64,000 nt of DNA from Streptomyces olivochromogenes (GTDB lineage: Bacteria; Actinomycetota; Actinomycetes; Streptomycetales; Streptomycetaceae). The translations under genes and the position numbers were made by a program. Numbering within the stretch: position 1 is the first letter of the stretch; every line of letters begins with the position of its first letter. The notes beneath the pieces are model-generated. The model searched no databases, was not told the DNA's origin, and saw nothing but the letters and a program-made list of their open reading frames with translations. Where the stretch lies: NCBI RefSeq assembly GCF_001514115.1, contig NZ_KQ948485.1:1-64000 (forward strand), read 5' to 3'. This document shows, piece after piece, positions 61,408-64,000 of this stretch.

Positions 61408-61772
61408 TCACCCTGCTCGCCGTCGGTGCCGCGGCCGCGGTCGGGGCGGTCGCACGCTACGTGCTCGACCAGTACGTGCAGTACCGAAGCCCGGGCCTGT
61501 TCCCGCGCGGCACGTGGCTGATCAACATCACCGGTTCGTTCGTGCTGGGCATTGTGCTGGGCCTCGGCGCACGGCACGGGCTGCCGGAGCAGGCCGTGCC
61601 CATTGCCGGCGTCGGATTCTGCGGCGCCTATACGACGTTCTCCACATTCAGTTACGAGTTGGTCCACCTGCGCGAGAAAGGACAGGTCAGAAACTCTCTG
61701 CTGTACGGCGCTTCGAGCCTCGCGGTGGGTCTGCTGGCGGCAGCGGCGGGGCTCGCGATCGGGTCGTTCTGA
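61404..61772 (+). CDS. crcB: Fluoride channel FluC/CrcB subunit 2
   Basis: A 122-residue FluC protein of standard length: AVGAVARYVLDQYVQYRSPG, WLINITGSFVLGIVLGLGAR, VGFCGAYTTFSTFSYELVHL and ASSLAVGLLAAAAGLAIGSF. Two coupled crcB genes usually encode an antiparallel heterodimer. GTG start overlaps the stop of subunit 1. Confidence 0.94.
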   Translation: MITLLAVGAAAAVGAVARYVLDQYVQYRSPGLFPRGTWLINITGSFVLGIVLGLGARHGLPEQAVPIAGVGFCGAYTTFSTFSYELVHLREKGQVRNSLLYGASSLAVGLLAAAAGLAIGSF

Positions 61773-61920
61773 GACGGGGCAGGCTCAGTCGTCGGGGACT
61801 TGACATGTGGAATTACGAGACGTCTCCTTGAACTTGGGAAACCTATTGTGGCGTACGCCTATCTGGGCACGCCGCACACGCTCGGGTTGGCCAGCGTCCA
61901 CCGAAACCCGGAGGCTGCTG

Positions 61921-62199
61921 ATGGCGACCTACGAATATCTATGCAGCCGCTGTGGGCCCTTCGATGTGAAGTTGGAAATCGGGACGGCGCCCAGGAGTTA
62001 CGGTTGCCCTGCTTGTGCAGGCACTGCGAGACGTGTGTATTCCTCGCCCGGTCTCTCGTTGACCTCGAAAGCGGTCACCGCCCTCCATATCCAGGAGGAG
62101 CAGGCGCGTGAGGCCCCGGCGGTGGTCTCCCAAGTGCCGCCACGCAGAAGGGTGCCACGGCACCCCCACCCCGCACTCTCGCGGTTGCCGCGTCTCTGA
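61921..62199 (+). CDS. FmdB-family zinc ribbon protein
   Basis: A 92-residue protein with two CxxC pairs (Cys 8/11 in YEYLCSRCGPFDV and 29/32 in YGCPACAG) forming the FmdB zinc ribbon, followed by a disordered Pro/Arg-rich tail. Start ATG 61921 (MATYEYLC). In Methylophilus, FmdB accompanies formamidase FmdA and is thought to be regulatory; its place two genes before formamidase here fits that. Confidence 0.85.
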   Translation: MATYEYLCSRCGPFDVKLEIGTAPRSYGCPACAGTARRVYSSPGLSLTSKAVTALHIQEEQAREAPAVVSQVPPRRRVPRHPHPALSRLPRL

Positions 62200-62391
62200 G
62201 GGCGGTGGTCGACAAGGCTGAACGTCTCATGCGGGTTTCGGCATCGGAGCACGACGTCGTCCCCGCAGCGGTGCGCGGAATTCGGAATCACGGAAGGCGC
62301 GCCGGGAGTCGAGCCGTAACCTCGGCAACTCATCGGCCGCCCGGGCGCCACGCGATTCCACCCCCCACGCGGACTTAGGAGGTGTGTCCCC

Positions 62392-63027
62392 GTGGGCAAC
62401 GTGGGACTGCTCTTTGTCGGTGCGGTGCTGTTCTTGAACGGGCTGTTGCTGCTGGGGAGGGTCGACGCCAAGTCCGCAGCAGTGTTCAACCTCTTCGTGG
62501 GCGCACTGCAGGTGCTGACGCCGACCTACCTCATCTTCACGGCCGGCGACGACCACCTGAAGATTCTGGCGGCATCCGGAATCTATCTGTTCGGATTCAC
62601 CTACCTCTATGTAGGTATCGTCCTGCTCGCCGGAATCGACAACATCTGTGTCGGCTACTACTCCCTCTTCGTGGCGATCGTGGCCCTTGGGTACTCGTTC
62701 GTCAATTTCCACCTCTTCAAGGATTACCCGTTCGGAGTCATCTGGCTCTACTGGGCCTTCCTGTGGTTCCTGTTCTTCCTGCTGCTCGGGCTCAAGAAGA
62801 AGGGGTTGTCCGACTACACGGGCTGGGTGACGGCGATCGAGGGCTGGGTCACGGGTGTCATTCCCGCGGCGCTGCTGCTTTCCGGTTACTGGAAGCACAC
62901 CACGGAGATCGCCATCGCTCTCGGCGCCTTCGGTGTCGTCGTGTTCGCGGCGCTGTGGCCGCTCACCAGGAAATCGCGGCAGCCGGCCCCGGCGGAATCG
63001 GCCGGAAGTACAGGCACAACGTCCTGA
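62392..63027 (+). CDS. AmiS/UreI-family amide or urea channel
   Basis: A 211-residue integral membrane protein with about six or seven helices: VGLLFVGAVLFLNGLLLLGR, FNLFVGALQVLTPTYLIFTA, SLFVAIVALGYSFVNFHLF and YWAFLWFLFFLLLGLKKKGL. It matches the AmiS/UreI channels that pass short amides or urea. GTG start with AGGAGG at 62379. Placed 24 bp before formamidase, it would admit formamide or acetamide. Confidence 0.92.
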   Translation: MGNVGLLFVGAVLFLNGLLLLGRVDAKSAAVFNLFVGALQVLTPTYLIFTAGDDHLKILAASGIYLFGFTYLYVGIVLLAGIDNICVGYYSLFVAIVALGYSFVNFHLFKDYPFGVIWLYWAFLWFLFFLLLGLKKKGLSDYTGWVTAIEGWVTGVIPAALLLSGYWKHTTEIAIALGAFGVVVFAALWPLTRKSRQPAPAESAGSTGTTS

Positions 63028-63051
63028 CCGGATCAAAAATGAGAGGCTGTC

Positions 63052-64000
63052 ATGCCCGAAGTCGTATTCAGTGTGGACCAGAGCAAGTCGATGCGTGAGC
63101 AGGACGTTCCCGGACATAACAGGTGGCATCCGGACATCCCCACGGTCGCCATGATGCGGCCGGGGTCGGAGTTCCGAATCGAGTGCCGCGACTGGACCGA
63201 CTGCCAGGTCGGCAACAACGACACCGCCAACGACGTACGCGACATCGACCTGACCATCCCTCACATGCTCAGCGGCCCGATAGGCGTGGAGGGCGCCGAA
63301 CCCGGCGACCTGCTCGTCGTCGACATACTCGACCTCGGCCCCGTCCCGCAGCAGACCGGGGACTCGGCAGGACAGGGCTGGGGCTACACCGGCATCTTCG
63401 CCAAGGCCAACGGCGGAGGCTTCCTGACCGACTACTTCCCGGACGCCTACAAGGCGGTATGGGACTTCCACGGACAGCGGGCCGTCTCCCGCCACCTTCC
63501 CGGGATCAGCTTCACCGGAATCACCCACCCCGGGCTGTTCGGAACCGCCCCGTCCACCGAGATGCTCGCCCGCTGGAACGCCCGCGAGCAGGCGCTGATC
63601 GACACGGACCCCAACCGGGTCCCGCCCCTGGCCGTACCGCCGGACGCCACCAACGCACTCGCCGGCACTGCCACCGGAGACCTCGCGCGGCGCATCGGCG
63701 AGGAAGGCGCACGCACGGTGCCGGCCCGCGAGAACGGAGGCAACCACGACATCAAGAACTTCACCCGGGGATCGAGGGTCTTCTACCCCGTGCACGTCAA
63801 GGACGCGAAGCTCTCCGGAGGCGACCTGCACTTCAGCCAGGGCGACGGAGAGATCACCTTCTGCGGCGCCATCGAGATGGGCGGCTTCATCGACTTCCAC
63901 GTCGACCTGATCAAGGGCGGCATGGAGACGTACGGCATCTCGACCAACCCCGTGTTCATACCGGGCAACGTCGAACCGCGGTACACGGAGTTCATGACCT
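63052..64000 (+). CDS. fmdA: Formamidase, partial at window end
   Basis: Hydrolyses formamide to formate and ammonia. The first 316 of about 410 residues are visible: PEVVFSVDQSKSMREQDVPG, NDVRDIDLTIPHMLSGPIGV, GEPGDLLVVDILDLG-like EPGDLLVVDILDLGPVP, HPGLFGTAPSTEMLARWNAR, and GGDLHFSQGDGEITFCGAIE with the catalytic Cys candidate. Start ATG 63052, GAGAGG upstream. It shares the transcript with the amide channel and probably with FmdB, and feeds the formate dehydrogenase at 59420. Confidence 0.95.
   Translation, partial: MPEVVFSVDQSKSMREQDVPGHNRWHPDIPTVAMMRPGSEFRIECRDWTDCQVGNNDTANDVRDIDLTIPHMLSGPIGVEGAEPGDLLVVDILDLGPVPQQTGDSAGQGWGYTGIFAKANGGGFLTDYFPDAYKAVWDFHGQRAVSRHLPGISFTGITHPGLFGTAPSTEMLARWNAREQALIDTDPNRVPPLAVPPDATNALAGTATGDLARRIGEEGARTVPARENGGNHDIKNFTRGSRVFYPVHVKDAKLSGGDLHFSQGDGEITFCGAIEMGGFIDFHVDLIKGGMETYGISTNPVFIPGNVEPRYTEFMT

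Overview
The window reads as a Streptomyces chromosome. GC is very high, GTG starts are common, operons use ATGA/GTGA stop-start overlaps, and the families are typically actinobacterial (MocR, IclR/AllR, RNase Sa, DUF4253, DUF5955, DUF6529, SNF2-SWIM pair). From memory, the block from about 25 to 54 kb has the gene order of the right arm of the S. coelicolor chromosome around malate synthase, AllR, allantoinase, allantoicase, a sugar ABC operon and a helicase. That synteny is recalled, not computed.

Region 1 (1-25.05 kb) is accessory and scarred. It opens with broken pieces of a cation efflux protein and thioredoxin reductase. Next come a gene-poor stretch with an array of TGCGCA and CCGACC motifs, an orphan two-repeat type I-E CRISPR remnant, a decapitated FAD oxidoreductase and a frameshifted Sua5. 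An intact carbonic anhydrase and a PAS-PP2C phosphatase follow. The centrepiece is a leftward operon (15.79 to about 8.15 kb). It encodes two very short peptides, a NUDIX hydrolase, an ABC transporter, a PIMT/FxLD-like methyltransferase fused to two NUDIX domains, a methyltransferase-ASCH-NUDIX protein and a methyltransferase-NUDIX protein. The first five genes are translationally coupled, and I cannot match the set to a described pathway. After it come a decapitated tyrosine recombinase with its XRE and zinc-ribbon partners, a DUF4253/DUF4240 pair, an S41 protease divergent from an ArsR regulator, and an Xis/Int remnant of an integrative element. The Int 3' end overlaps the first conserved gene.

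Region 2 (25.05-54.33 kb) is conserved chromosome. It carries a HipA-like kinase with a SelW-like protein and malate synthase. Allantoin catabolism (AllR, AllB, allantoicase) shares TTCC-N7-GGAA operators with the malate synthase promoter, so ureide carbon reaching glyoxylate can be co-regulated with its entry into malate. Then follow CorA, a secreted RNase Sa homologue, a two-component system split by an aldo/keto reductase, a P450, and a sugar uptake operon. That operon has two tandem binding proteins, a permease, an ATPase and a ROK kinase, with a GntR regulator and a divergent Gfo/Idh dehydrogenase. An SNF2 helicase/SWIM pair ends the region.

Region 3 (54.33-64 kb) is again accessory. It has a CBM fragment and an IS remnant, a DUF6529 membrane protein and a GNAT acetyltransferase. 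A leftward cytochrome P450 is preceded by a 33-codon, aromatic-rich peptide gene, a plausible P450-modified RiPP. The right end is a C1 nitrogen module: formate dehydrogenase, a FluC fluoride channel pair, an FmdB zinc ribbon, an AmiS/UreI-type channel and formamidase (cut by the window end). Formamide would enter, be hydrolysed to ammonia and formate, and the formate would be oxidised to CO2 with NADH. No tRNA or rRNA gene was seen.
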